From: Stenogyne calaminthoides
Lineage: Eukaryota > Streptophyta > Magnoliopsida > Lamiales > Lamiaceae
Direction of reading: 5' to 3'
Assembly (NCBI GenBank): GCA_037126765.1
Contig: JBBCBC010000012.1
Location: forward strand, 1,550,001 to 1,614,000
Length of the DNA stretch: 64,000 nt
The translations under genes and the position numbers were made by a program. Below, piece by piece: positions 1-12,300 of this stretch. Position 1 is the stretch's first letter, and each line of letters opens with the position of its first letter. The notes under the pieces are model-generated. The model was not told the origin of the DNA. It did not search any database and saw only the letters and a list, made by a program, of their open reading frames with translations.

Positions 1-5
1 AATCC

Positions 6-440
6 ATGGAGGTCGAGCAAATTCTGCGAAATGCAGGCCTTGAGAAATTTTGCGCTGCTCACTGCAATCCAGTGATGCAGTATGAAGCTCTAGAATTCCT
101 AAGGAATTTAAGAGTGGATACAGATGCTCCAGGAGAAGAACTTCTTTCGACAGTCACCGGAGAAGAAATCAGACTGACGAATGAAGATATAACTCGTCTG
201 TTCAGCCTAACAAAAGGACGGATCTCGCCTGCTCATTACAGGGAGAACGACGATGAGCTGATCAGAAAAGAGCTCGTCAGAGAGGCTGACAAACACCATA
301 CTTCAGGATTTGTCAGGCCAATGCTCAAGAGGAAATACCGATTGTTGTTTGACATATTGTCAAAAACAATTATGGGTATTGATTCACCCGATGCTTTATT
401 ACATCCGTCAAACCGCAGAAAAGATGGTCGCAATAATTGA
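6..440 (+). pseudogene. Degenerate retrotransposon accessory ORF, N-terminal piece
   Basis: This 144-codon frame starts with MEVEQILRNAGLEKFCA and contains VTGEEIRLTNEDITRLFSL. It resembles the 'putative plant transposon protein' domain found in plant LTR elements. It runs off course near 400, where a second frame (310-585) carries on with the MGLRRPFSL segment, so the original gene is frameshifted. The start at position 9 is uncertain because the true 5' end may be upstream of the window. The family assignment is from memory of similar proteins and is moderate at best. Confidence 0.5.
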
Positions 441-2078
441 TGGAGCCAAGAACATCAATCGCATGGGTTTACGAAGGCCATTCTCGCTCCAAGAACATGA
501 TAAATTTGGAGTTGATGAGTGGAGGCGGTATTTACGAAAAAAAGATCGACAATCTCAACAAGGTTGCGGTTATCTTCTGAGATAAAATGTCAACGGCCAA
601 ATGGGAAATGTAATGGATGAAGTCCTATAAGGCTTTTCTCACAACCCACTTCAAATATTTTTGGGCCACCGGACGATGATATCGCCAACACCCCCCAAAG
701 TCAAAAGAAGGGAAAAGGCAAGAAGAAAGCAACTTCTTCTACACCGGATCTTGAAGGCGAATCACCGAAATGGTGAAAGCCCCCCTAAGGCCCACCAGAT
801 GCCCCCCAAAGAAGAAAAAAGAAAACCGTGAAGGCCGGACAAGAGGCCGAAGAAGAAGCGGCAAGCCTCCATGACTCGATGTTTTGAAGATGAGTCGATG
901 AAGAAAGAGCGCCAGATCGGTCACAGCAACAACAAAATCGTGAAAAATCAGACGGGCAAAGCTCAAGCCGAAAAGATCGCCAGTCATTCGAGGAAGACGC
1001 ACAAGTCGATCGATCTCCTTCTCCTCAAGCTCGAGATGATTCACCACTCAGACTAATGGTTGCTGAGCATAACTCTCCTATTCATCCACCGCCAAATAAC
1101 CTCCGAAACTACATCAGTTCGCGAACCGTAAAGCTTACTGTTGTGGAACCGTAATCACCGCTTCCACAAGAGAACCTCTCGCAGTCGAACCGATCGATAA
1201 CTTCCGCTACTCAAGCACAACCCGGAACCTTCCACATCTCATCAAATCGAATCCGACCGACAATTCACGAGTCCGATCAACAAAGATCATAATCGGGAAA
1301 TTGATCGAAATCACGAATCGAAAGAGAGATTGATGAGTTGTACCCGGAACTGGTCGCCCAACCTGCCATAAGAGAGGAAGTTTTTGAGATCCTCACCTGG
1401 AGAGATCTTCGATTAAAAAGCTTCTCAGACTTCATAATAATTATTGAACGGATGGGCGGTGCGCAGATGAGTTTGCAGACTTCGATTTCGACATGAGGAA
1501 ATCTGCAAAAGTGGGATCACCACCGAGGTGATAAATCTTCTTCAAATCTGTTAAAGCTCGATCCACGAGGAAGCTAGGGTTGCGTAACGAGTCGAATCGA
1601 GATCTGGCGACAAAGCTCTGAAGCGGATGCCATCATGAAGGATCACGAGGAGTCTGCCGATGATAGTGGAACCGTGCCGCAGCTTCATGACCAACCACCG
1701 GAGGCACAAACAATCGAACCGGATCAAGTGACACCCAACATTCCAACATCTCACGTCACTATTGATCAACTTCGGAGATCAAATCTTGTCTCAAAGATCT
1801 CTGAAAGAAGAAGTTGAGGGATCGATAGGCGATCAAAGGCGGTTGCCATTAAAGAAATATCGGATCAAAGGGAATTGGCTATTTCCCAGTTAGGGCAATC
1901 AAAGATCGGTTCTCCCAAATCAGTGTCCCACTGCGTCAATTTGAATCCCGATAAAGACCGTTGATACCAAATCGACTCGGTGGACAAACAACAAGTTTCT
2001 TTTACGATGCTCATCGACAAGCTAGAATTGACATGAAAGAAAACTTGACAAATCCCAGTTAAAACACTCTCCTTTGCC

Positions 2079-2897
2079 ATGGAATCTGCAAAGATCGAAA
2101 TGATAACAAAGATTCAAAATCTAACCGCTCAAACCGAAGAAGGCATGTCATTGCGAGATCTCAACAAAGGCGATCGCGATCAACTTTGGTTCTCGACCTC
2201 CCACCTCACTACTCTTTTTGATCAAACCAAAAAGGGGAAGGACAGAGTGAAAACCAATCGACACAACAGTGCGGGACATCACAAACTCGGACTCTTGAAA
2301 AAGATGTCCAAAGAACAGATAGTTGAAGAAGCCGAAAATGTCAAGAAGAAAGAAGGGCGTAAAAAAAAAAAATGTCGAGGCGTAAAAATCAACAAGAAAT
2401 TCGGATCGAGAGTAAAGAAAAGGAAGAAATTTGGAAAATCCGTGCGAACCTGGTACCAGCCAAAGAAGAGTTGATGAGATCATCCCAAAAACCTATTGCA
2501 AGCATCTTAAGAAATTTGAGGAATGGAATAAGATCAGGAGTGAATGGCTTCTGGATGCCTTTGTTCTTAATCTTGTTCCACAAGAAGAATCTCCTGATGA
2601 AGAATTCCTCAACTGGTTAGAAAACAAATACCCGGATTTTCTGAAGTATCTGGAAAATGAGGCCAAGCTTATCAATGTAAAAATTATTAAGCCAAGAGTA
2701 TGATCTGTTGGAATACTCGAAAGGCGATGGGCTCATTTGACAGACTGGCATTTCAAAGATTCTATTTTGACATCCTGCACAGAACGCAAATAACTGATCC
2801 CCAGCAGACTGATGATGTCAAATGGAAACTTTATCAGATTTTCAACGTACCTCAAGATCAAAGAGAGATGCCAGAAGGATACAAGCCCAAAGAGTGA
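2079..2897 (+). pseudogene. Degenerate retrotransposon accessory ORF, C-terminal pieces
   Basis: Three overlapping frames look like one broken coding region: 2079-2474 (basic, lysine-rich), 2431-2703 (ending EAKLINVKIIKPRV) and 2700-2897 (ending EMPEGYKPKE). The poly-A run at 2360-2370 is a likely frameshift site. The composition, charged and rich in Lys, Glu and Trp, suggests a gag-like or accessory protein, but I recognise no catalytic motif. The last frame stops about 200 bases before the polypurine tract, as expected for the final ORF of an LTR element. Confidence 0.45.
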
Positions 2898-3092
2898 AGA
2901 ATCAGAAGACTACTCAGGATCAGCTGTTATTATTTTCAAACTTTTCTGATGTAACATGTAATCAACATTCATTAATGAGAAAAGTTTATTTTCTGATCCT
3001 AAGACAAAGTCTCATTGTCTTCTGATTATATGCTCTTAACTGTTCTATTTTTTATCAACTGTTTTGGTTTCTCAAAGTGTTTTGGTTTCATC

Positions 3093-3105
3093 AAAAAGGG
3101 GGAAA
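3093..3105 (+). other. Polypurine tract of LTR retrotransposon
   Basis: AAAAAGGGGGAAA sits immediately before the LTR start TGTTGGG. This is the usual site from which plus-strand DNA synthesis is primed in Copia elements. It fixes the element's orientation as plus. Confidence 0.8.
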
Positions 3106-3106
3106 T

Positions 3107-4656
3107 TGTTGGGAAATTTATAGTTTTGATGAAAGTTCCAAAAACACATGTAATAGGACCAGTCAGACCTGTTAGCTGACTGATGTTTATATTACCTGCT
3201 ATAGGAGACCAGTTGATAATGATTGTATAGAACAACTGATGAAATAAATAGGTCACATATTGAGGGGGAAACTCAATATGTATAGGTCAGATCTGAAGAC
3301 TCAAAGGACAGCTGATATCCGACAGGCCAGAATGCAAGACAAGAAAAGAAGATCAGATCGCTCTGATCTGGTCTGATATCTCAGCTGAAGTCATGTAGAT
3401 CAAACTCTGAATACTCGAAGATCAGACCAGAAGACCTACATCAGTCGAGTCTGCTAGTTGAAGCTAAGTCAACCCAAGCACTGAAGACTCTATCGGTGAG
3501 ATCGATTCGGGCCCGATCGAATCGACTTCACCAAGTGAAATCTGATGTTTCACCTAATCATATGTCTATGATCTGAACAAGAAGAATGTCAAGCTTAGTT
3601 GGAAGAACAACTCTGAAAAGTGAGTCTGCTATCCAATAAGAACAAGTCACGTATGATCAGAGCCGACAATTGCGGGATTTCGATGCTACCTCTCTGCTTA
3701 TCGGCTACAAAAGTACAAATTCACGCTTTTGGCCATGTCGTTCTGGCTTTCGTCATCAAGCTGCAAGTCTACCAAATATAGCTTTGAAATTCAAATTGCT
3801 CTCCAACGGCTCTTTGATTTCAAGGTCTATATATATGGGATTACACTTTAGAGTGAAAAAAACGGAGACTCTGAACAATTAAGAAGCTCAAGCAATTCTC
3901 AGATTTCCGCACAAGAACACGAACAAGAAGATTAATTTTTATTAAGTGTTCATCCCATAAGTTCTTAGCATATAAATCTTTTCATCTAGTTTGTTAAACA
4001 ACATATATCTGAAAAAAGATTTCATAGTTGGAACCAAAACAATCTTACCAAACCCCAAGTTAGGTTAAGTTGTTTAGCAAGATTCGCACTAGGGTTTCTA
4101 GTTACGATCTGCGGGATTGGTTGAGTGTGAACTCCTTAAACATCTAGTCGATTGTCTTGTGTTGGACTTACACATAAAACAAAGTCCATTGGTTAAGTAG
4201 GTGCCCCTTGTGATAGGGAATAGTGGACGTAGGACTGGTTTGTCCGAACCACTATAAATCTTGTGTGTCTTTACCGCTTTGATTAACTGATTACACAATC
4301 GCACACAACCCTTTAAAGCGCATACATATTCCAAGTTGAGATCAGTTAGCACCAAGCATCCGACGGATCAAACGTGACACTTGATCAAACCCGATTAAAA
4401 GATTAACCTTGGAATCGATTATCAAAACCGGTTTTTCACAAGGGTAAAACTTAAGCTTCCGCACACATCGCTTAAACCGATAGTTCTGAAATCGATCGCC
4501 TTGAGCGATCGAGAAGTTGGTTATCGTACCCAAACCGATTCACTTTCGCTCTCGATCAAAGTTAATCGCCCTCACACCGATTTGCACAAAAAGTTTTCGG
4601 TCTATTCACCCTCCCTCTAGACTTACGCCCTTTCGCAAAACCCGTTAAGGACCTCA
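3107..4656 (+). repeat. 3' LTR, Sirevirus/Copia type
   Basis: The LTR starts with TGTTGGGAAATTTATAG after the polypurine tract. Its 3' half carries segments I associate with Sirevirus LTRs: GATAGGGAATAGTGGACGTA near 4212 followed by GAACCACTATAAATC near 4246 (a TATA box), and TTCACCCTCCCTCTAGAC near 4605. The 3' end is set at a CA dinucleotide at 4655-4656. That end is tentative because no 5' LTR or target duplication is available for comparison. Confidence 0.65.
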
Positions 4657-4660
4657 CGGA

Positions 4661-4805
4661 TACCATTACACTTATTAATTGAGATCGTAATATTAAATGC
4701 TATAGATACTAATTTATAATAGTAGTGATATCAATAATCAATTTATATGCGTGATAGTATGAATTTCATATTATGAACAAGTTTGATGGGAGAGTTTGAC
4801 ACACA
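4661..4805. repeat. Dispersed repeat family R, copy 1
   Basis: The unit reads TACCATTACACTTATTAATT, then a TATTAAATGCTATAGATACT core, then AACAAGTTTGATGGGAGAG. Two diverged copies lie at 34600-34765 and 52741-52920. It directly abuts the LTR end, so the LTR element may have inserted into an older R copy. Class unknown. Confidence 0.6.
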
Positions 4806-5424
4806 AAATTAATTTAATTTGTTAAATAATAATTAAAAAAAACACTGAAATTTCAATATTTGTGGTATGTATAGAATTGATCTATCTGTTGTAAAAAAAA
4901 ATAAAAAATTGATCCATCTCAAACATGGAAAAAAGTACATATATATTCTAACTTCCACACATAACGAACCAGTGTATATATATCGTGTTTTTGGGATCTT
5001 CACCCGGAAGATATTGTTGGTGGAAAATTAATTTAAATGAAATAATTTTTATTATTATATATAAAAAAAAAAAGTTGGAAACAACCATGGTCAACAATAG
5101 ACAAAAAAAATAAAAAATAATAATAATAATAATTTGGTAATTTTGACTATTACTATAAGTTATAGCCACCTTCTTATCTTCATCGAAGTCTATTACTTAT
5201 TATTTTTATCTAAAACAATATGCTATGGGCTATAGATGCAAATCAGGCAATACAATGGGCTTCAATTATAAATTGTTTATTTATCGACGATTTTATATTG
5301 TGCTACAACGATAGGTCTACATTCATTTTTGAAAAAAAAAAAGAAAAAATTCTCAGTCCGTTCTTATAAGAAAATAATACTATATATTTCGTCTTATATA
5401 CTTCCACACTCACTTTTTTACTTA
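4806..5424. other. Intergenic, AT-rich
   Basis: No gene is supported. The stretch holds poly-A and AT-rich runs and a short AAT microsatellite at about 5116-5132. Confidence 0.6.
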
Positions 5425-6654
5425 GGGATCTTCTACGGGCAGGAACCACTTCGCCCTTCCTAACGTCAGGAAATCCATTAATTACCGTTGGATCGTTTAT
5501 TTTTAAATGATTGCATTTTGCATTAGTGCGTTTGCATTGTGCGTACTGCAATTGCATTGTGTCCCCCTGCCAATAAATTAAATTAATTATTATGAAATGA
5601 CAAAAATATCATTTTCCTTTTAAATAATGCGAGAAAGTCAATCTAGCCCCTCAACTTATTCGTGGGTCAAATAATACTCTTAATTATATTTTTGTACATG
5701 ATCCAAATAATTTTTTCTTTCATTTGAGATAAAAAAAGCCATATTCATTTTAATGAAAGGATCAAATAAACCCTTTCATCCAAAATCAACTAAACCAACG
5801 TTAATAGCTACGGCCTATTTCCTCAGATTAGTTATTTCCATTATCTGTGAATTTCTTTAGCCCCATCAATTCATCCTAAAACCCTTTTTATTTCCACAAT
5901 CCTTAGAGAATGGTTGATACCATGTGAATTAGGATTTTGATCCAAAATTGAGTGGCACAGCGGCGACGATTAGGGTTGTAGGATTCAACTCTCTTTCTTT
6001 CCTTCTCGACTGGACGATTAGGGTTGTAGGTTTAATGATTTTTTTTTTCAGAAATCTTTATGAGAAAGATGAACCATAACGATATTTTTTGCAGAAATAT
6101 TTGTGAGGAAGATGAATGGGGATAATTTAATTCGTTAGCATAGCAGAATTTAGTTTTAGTTTTAATTTATTTTTATTAGTTTATTTATATGTATATAATT
6201 AAAAAGTAAATAGAAAATAAACATTGCAGTAAGCCACCTCGTCATCAAGTTACATAAACCCCCAAATTTGACTGCACGTGACTTGTGCATTATCGAAAAT
6301 GAGGCAATTTGCAATTTTTGGGTGAAATTTTGACCAAATTTAACAATTGAGATAATTATGGAATTGAAATTGGATAGTTAAATTTTTTTGAGATAAAAGA
6401 CAGATTATAGAAAAATTATAGGACCAAAAAAAAAATCTCTAAAATATTAGTACTAAATATCATCATAATCTAAAATATATTTTTTTTAAATTTTAGAAGG
6501 ATATTTTTGTAATTTTATAATTTTTTAAAAAATTAATCATTTTATCACATTGGCGAAGCAAGGTTGATAATGGCGAAGTTAAATGACATGTCATTTTTTT
6601 ATTGGACCCCTAACGCCAGGAAGGACGAAGTTGTTCCTGACCATAGAAAAACCC
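5425..6654. mobile_element. Non-autonomous Mutator-like element with 9-bp target duplication
   Basis: The two ends are inverted copies: GGGATCTTCTACGGGCAGGA on the left and, reverse-complemented, GGGTTTTTCTATGGTCAGGA on the right. Similarity continues into CTTCGCCCTTCCTAACGT / CTTCGTCCTTCCTGGCGT. It is flanked by TTTTACTTA (5416-5424) and TTTTACTTT (6655-6663), a 9-bp duplication with one mismatch, the length typical of Mutator. The 1.2-kb interior has no transposase frame. It does hold a repeated GATTAGGGTTGTAGG motif near 5966 and 6015. Confidence 0.75.
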
Positions 6655-8202
6655 TTTTACTTTTACTAGTGTAATCTTTCTGTAAAGTTGTAATTTAACT
6701 TTCTTATTTTTTGAGTAAAGTAAAATAAATTGGAAGACGTAACATGTTGTTGGGTGTTCTATACATATGCTAGCAATAAAATCCTTCAAACAATGTATAA
6801 ATTAAATTAGTCTCTTAATTTATTCAAAAGAAAAAAAATATAATCCAGATAAAGAGTAAAGTAAAATACATACTCACTTCCGTACACCGAATTGATCCTC
6901 GTAGCTTTTATAAAAAATAAATATTTTATTTTTATCTTCTAATCACTATTTAATTCAATTGTTATTATACTTTGCTCGCAAATCTTTTTATATATTAATG
7001 GATTCTATTTTTTTTAAGTTATTGTCTAAAAATATGAGAATAATATTGATGGACGGATGAAAGAGTTTATTTTAATCTATAATCTATAAATATATAAAAA
7101 TAGAAGTGAGGAGAAATAATACAAAATTTGTTGGAGCAAGTGCAATTTCACTTACTTTGTGATGTAGTGGTGATTTTCACTCTAAAAAAAGAGTGATTTT
7201 GCATTTTGCTTTAACCAATCATTATTTTTCCTTTTCTCTCTTACTTTTCACAATCAATTTCTAAATTTATTTTTAAAAACATTATATATCAAAAATTATT
7301 TTTGGAGATCTTTTATTTAATATCTATATTACACGTATAAAATAAAATTTAGATAAAACATATCTATTTAATAGTTATTGATATTTTATGTGAGTTGAAT
7401 TTTGTTGAATTTTAATATCATTTTATAAACCTTATTAATTATGATGAATTTAGTACATAATTAAAACTTATATTTAATTAAATAAATTGTGGGTCACTCA
7501 GCATATACAGTACATTTTTCATATATTATGAAAAGTAAGCAAATTTATTTTTATTGGGTCCCTTATTTAATTTATTTTTTTGAAACAAGAACTTGTCTTT
7601 TATAAACGATTATTCATGTTACCGTTGTATTATTACGAAAATATAAAGTCAACATCGATACTTATGAGTGAAATTGTATGAAAGGGTTGACTTTTTTTTA
7701 GGAGACTATTAAATATTTTCGTGGACTTTGATTATTATTCTGTTTCCTCTCTGTCTCTGTGTCCAAATTATTTCCACTCTTGGGCAAAAACTTAAGAAAT
7801 AAATAAAATAGATCCAGTCCCTAGTTTCTGCTTTAGTCCATAGTTATAACTTATAATGTATGAATTCTTTAAAAAAAAATTACAATCGAATATTGGCAGG
7901 GTGCGAATGCATGTACTTCTCTTAATAATTTCATTTTTTTAGAATTTTTTTTTGCAAATCTTAAATTTAATTAAAATAAAAAATCTAATAAAATAAAAAT
8001 TAAGAGTAAAAAAAATTACCTTTAGTTTAGTTCTATGCTTAGTATATGAATTTTTTATTTATATATATTTTACTTGTGTTATATATTATAATAAATTTAA
8101 CAGAAGTATCATTATTAAATCACACCCTAAAATTTTAAAAAATTCGTACTCTTGCACCTGGTCCTCGCACATGTGCAACATAGGTCAATAGTTATAGTGT
8201 TA
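6655..8202. other. Intergenic, AT-rich
   Basis: No gene or clear element is seen. The sequence is AT-rich with many poly-A/T runs. Confidence 0.55.
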
Positions 8203-8889
8203 GAGACCACTTGGTTAGGGGTAATGACAGTTGATAATAGAAATCATTTCTATTGATGTTGCTTGATAGCTTTGATAAACAAGGAATGAGAATAGAAGTA
8301 AGTAATTAATTACCCTCACTCATTCAACACATCTCACATGATACCCATTGTTCATGTTCTAATCAAGTAACAATAATACAATCAATAACTTTTAGGGGAT
8401 GTTTGGTTCACGGGACTGGATTGATTAGGTGTAATATGATTGAGTGGGATTGAGTAAGATTTGATTGATTTGACTTAATTTGTTGAATCAAGATATGTGT
8501 TTGGATTGTAGGATTAGATTGAGGGATTAGATGGGATACCTATTGAAATGTCATAAACACCCTTAAATTGAATTGAACCAATCACACTTCATTCTTGTGA
8601 ATTTATTCAAACAATAGAATGACAATTTGTAATATTGCATGGGATATGCTCTATCCCACCTTTCACATGAGATTGATATATCCCTCCATGGAGGGATTTT
8701 GCACATTTTCTACCCGGGCTTGAAGTATATCATTGGTCCTCATCCCGCAAACCAAACGATAGATTAGTTGGGATTAAAATCATAATCATGACCTATCCCG
8801 ATCAATCACCGAACCAAACAGGGCCTTAGTGATTGACCCCTCAATGATGCCAATTATCATTACCATTTCTAATCATACCAAGTGGGTCA
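8203..8889. mobile_element. Tourist-like MITE interrupted by a second MITE
   Basis: The ends GAGACCACTTGGTTAGGGG and CCAAGTGGGTCA are imperfect inverted repeats flanked by TTA on both sides (8200-8202 and 8890-8892), as for PIF/Harbinger insertions. Internal blocks (GGTAATGA; TGATTGACCCCTCAATGATG; CATTACCATTTC) match the element at 45127-45301. Without the nested insertion it is about 253 bp. Confidence 0.75.
8395..8825. mobile_element. Tourist-like (PIF/Harbinger) MITE nested in an older MITE
   Basis: The terminal inverted repeats are GGGGATGTTTGGTTC and GAACCAAACAGGGCC, flanked by TTA at 8392-8394 and 8826-8828. The 431-bp interior is non-coding and rich in GGATTGATT/GATTGAGTGGG motifs. 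It splits the MITE at 8203-8889, so it is the younger insertion. Confidence 0.85.
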
Positions 8890-9389
8890 TTAGTTATTGA
8901 AATTATGCAATGAACACGAAAACATAGGAGTTGTCATATTCACTAGGTGCACAGTGCAATTCAAGTGTAATTATGAAACATACGATTTGTTATACTAAAA
9001 TTTGTAATTTGTGTAAGTCAAAATACGTGGCATATTTTTGATATAAACAAGTTGTATGTTTTAATTAAACGAGTTGTATTAATTTAAGTGACTGCATAAA
9101 TATTTAATAAATCACAATTTTTTATTTACAAGATGTCCAAGCCCATATACTTTAATGTGAAAGCCCAATACCTAGTAAATTGTAATAGCCCAATAAAACC
9201 AACGCAAACGTACAGTGTACGCAGGCGGGAGTTGGAGGGAAAAATTTCAACCTTCATACGATCAAAATTCATTCTTTAAAGTTCCATCATTCATTGAACA
9301 CCATTTTATTGTTTTCTCCATTCAAATCACTAATTCGATTAATTTTTTGTTCATTTTCCGTTCTTTAGTTTCATGGAATCGCATGTAAT
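8890..9389. other. Upstream region of the TDP gene
   Basis: This stretch lies between the last MITE and the TDP start codon. The part from about 9180 to 9389 becomes pyrimidine-rich and is the likely promoter and 5' leader. I see no convincing TATA box at a suitable distance. Confidence 0.4.
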
Positions 9390-12300
9390 ATGAACAATTC
9401 TTCAGATTCGTCTTTTTCATTCGGCAAAAGACGGCTGCAATTCAAACTACCAGTGCAACCACACAGAAAACAGCAGAAAAAAACAGTTAAAGAAGCAGTG
9501 TTGCATATCAAAACCCTTAGTCTCCCTTTAATTTCAACATCCACCGGTCAGTTATGCGAATCCCTTTCTCTTGAACCCTATAAACCCTACAACATTGGCC
9601 GCAAATTTGAGTTGTGTGATTTCATTTTTTCTGATCGTAGAGTTAGCAAAATACATTGTCAATTGTACTTTGATTCTTTGGTGAATAAGATTTATTTTTC
9701 TGATGGGTTGTTTCTGTGTAGTACGGGATGTATTGATTCCTTTTCTAGTTTTAGGGCTAAGATTTCGACAAATGGGGCTTTTGTGAATGGGAATAGGATT
9801 AGTGGATTTGTTGAGTTGCGAGTTGGTGATTTGGTTTTGCTTGTATGTGGGAATGAAAAAACTTGTTCGACGGGGCCTAGCGTTGGATTTTTGGTTGAAA
9901 AAGCTGTTTTTGTGGAGGAGATTGATTATAAAAGTTCGTTTCGATTGAGTCCATACAATGTACATACAGAACAGGCTAGTATTACTTTGAAACCTTGTAG
10001 AGTGGTAGATAAGACGAGTGTGTTTTTAAATTGGTGTAGAGATATGCTGTGTAGTGATGACCCTGTATCTTATATCCAGAAATTTTTAATCTTAACCAGG
10101 AAAATAGGATTGACCTTTCGTTCATAGAGGGACTTAGGAAGTGTCCTCTGTTGTATCCGGATAATGGTTCCAAAATTTGGTGTCCTAAACGGAAGAGGGT
10201 GTATTCTAGGGAGATTGGGGCTGTTAAGAATTGTTGTAGCAAATCACCAAAAGAGGTTATAGTTGTTTCTGAGTTAAACAACAAGCCTGAATGTTCTAAA
10301 TTTGTAAGTGCTGCTAATGCTAATTCTGCAAGGCAAAAGAGTGGTGGGGTCATTGATATTGAGAATGTGGTTGTTGCAAGTAGTTCTTCTACTGGTGGAG
10401 AATTATTTAATGATGACAACTGCGGTTCTTGTATTCAGCCACCGGGAAAGAAGTTCTATCTGAATCGTCTCAAGTTTAGAAGCCAAGATTCTGAGGAGAT
10501 TGATGATGTTGTTTCATTGCCAGAACTCTTTAATCCCATTGAAGGCCTCAAACAAGTGTTTATTGCTACATTTACTAGCGATATATCATGGTAAGTGATA
10601 GTAGAAAGCTGCCCTTGCTGAGTCTGATGGGCATTTTCTTTCTGCCGTATTCTCGTGTTCTTTAATTAGATAAAGTTGTATGTTCATTTTTTGTGAGTAA
10701 GTCTCTTTCACACCTGTTGCGCGGTGCAACTGTGCAGAACTAATACTTTTCATTGAAACAACTAATACCGACCAACTAATACTGTAAGGTGAAAACAACT
10801 AATACCATTTAAAAATGCACTTGAGTTGCACGGTGCACCTGGTGCATACATGAATTTGGTCTTTTTTGGCGGTTATGTGGTTTAAATTATGATATTGAAT
10901 TATTGATCCATGCATCATGCATAAGTTATGTACTTGTAGGTTCTTAACTTATTGCAAGATTCCTCCTCATCTACCAGTCACAATTGTTTGTCATAGTGCT
11001 GAAAGGTGTTGGAGTTCAGACCCTGATAAAAGAACATCAGTTCCATTTTCAGAATTCCCAAACTTAACTGTTGTGTAAGTTACATATTAGAATGTGCCAT
11101 TCATAGCATCATTAAATTGCTTCTGCATGTGATTTAGTAATAGCTGGTTAATAGAGTCTATTCATATTAACAGGTATCCTCCATTTCCTGAAGTTATAGC
11201 TTTTAATAATGATCGAAAGAACTCAGGCATCGCTTGCCATCATCCCAAGTTAATTGTGCTGCAGAGAGAAGATAAACTACGTGTTGTCGTCACATCCGCA
11301 AATTTGGTGGAAAAACAGGTTCTCATTTGTTCTTGATGCCTTTTATATATATCAGCGTGCATTGTTGATGATAATTGGTGGGATAAGATTAACTACTTTT
11401 TGGCTTTTACTGAGCATATTATGGACATGTTAACATTGGTGTATACGAATACTCGCGTCTTCCTTACATATGATCTATTGACATGTGGGATACTATGATT
11501 GAGAATGTAAACAAAAAGATAGTTGAACATGAAAAGAAAGACATGATTTCTGATAATTAAGATTTTTTGTTGTTATTCATCAATTTTTGGAGAGTGGGTG
11601 GAACAAAAGTTATACTGCATTGGATGATACCTTCTTTAGTTCCCAAATATTATTTTTGAGCAGCAATGGAATTCCAAGCCCGTGATAGTAGTAAATGTTT
11701 CAAGAGGTTTTATTCAAATCAAAATGATTTGCAAAAAGCTTATGCTGAATATGGAATGTTTTTAACTGGTTACTTTAATCCCCATGCAATTGATGCAAGG
11801 ATTTTTGTAGATTCGGTTTCATGGTTGGTAAATTATGTTGCTCTGGCACCATTTCTACAAACACTAGCATTTCCACTTGTAAATGCAACCAACCTCCTTT
11901 TCCTGTTGTGAGAGTTATTAGAGTGCATATTTATTCATTCAAATAGCGAACAAGTAGGGCCAAAGATCTTGTGTTTGTGCATTGCAATCCATCAAGATAT
12001 TGGGACTTAGGTGTGTTCACTTTATGCATATATTTTTTCTTGTTTCATATTCTTACTTTAAAAAATAAAAATCTGTTTTAAAGTTGTTATGAAGCTGGTG
12101 AAGTTGATTTGGAGGAGGGGGAAGTTGTAGAATTTGATTGTCCCTTGAAGATCCACTATCCAGAATTAAAGACAATTACTTTTGATGAAGATGATGTAGG
12201 AACTAAGGGATGACTTTGTTTAGAATTTAATGTTGTGAAATAATTATTTTAGATTATTTGGATAACTTTTTAAGTTATGTTGCAAATCTAGCAAATGAAA

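Larger units (their letters stand above)
1..3106 (+). mobile_element. 3' internal region of a decayed Sirevirus-like Copia LTR retrotransposon
   Basis: The stretch lies directly upstream of a polypurine tract and an LTR, so it is the 3' internal part of an LTR retrotransposon whose 5' half lies outside the window. Only short broken reading frames remain. No protease, integrase or reverse transcriptase motif is visible. The frames fit the accessory region that Sireviruses and their non-autonomous relatives carry downstream of pol. The 3' LTR supports the Sirevirus assignment; the internal region alone would not. Confidence 0.65.
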
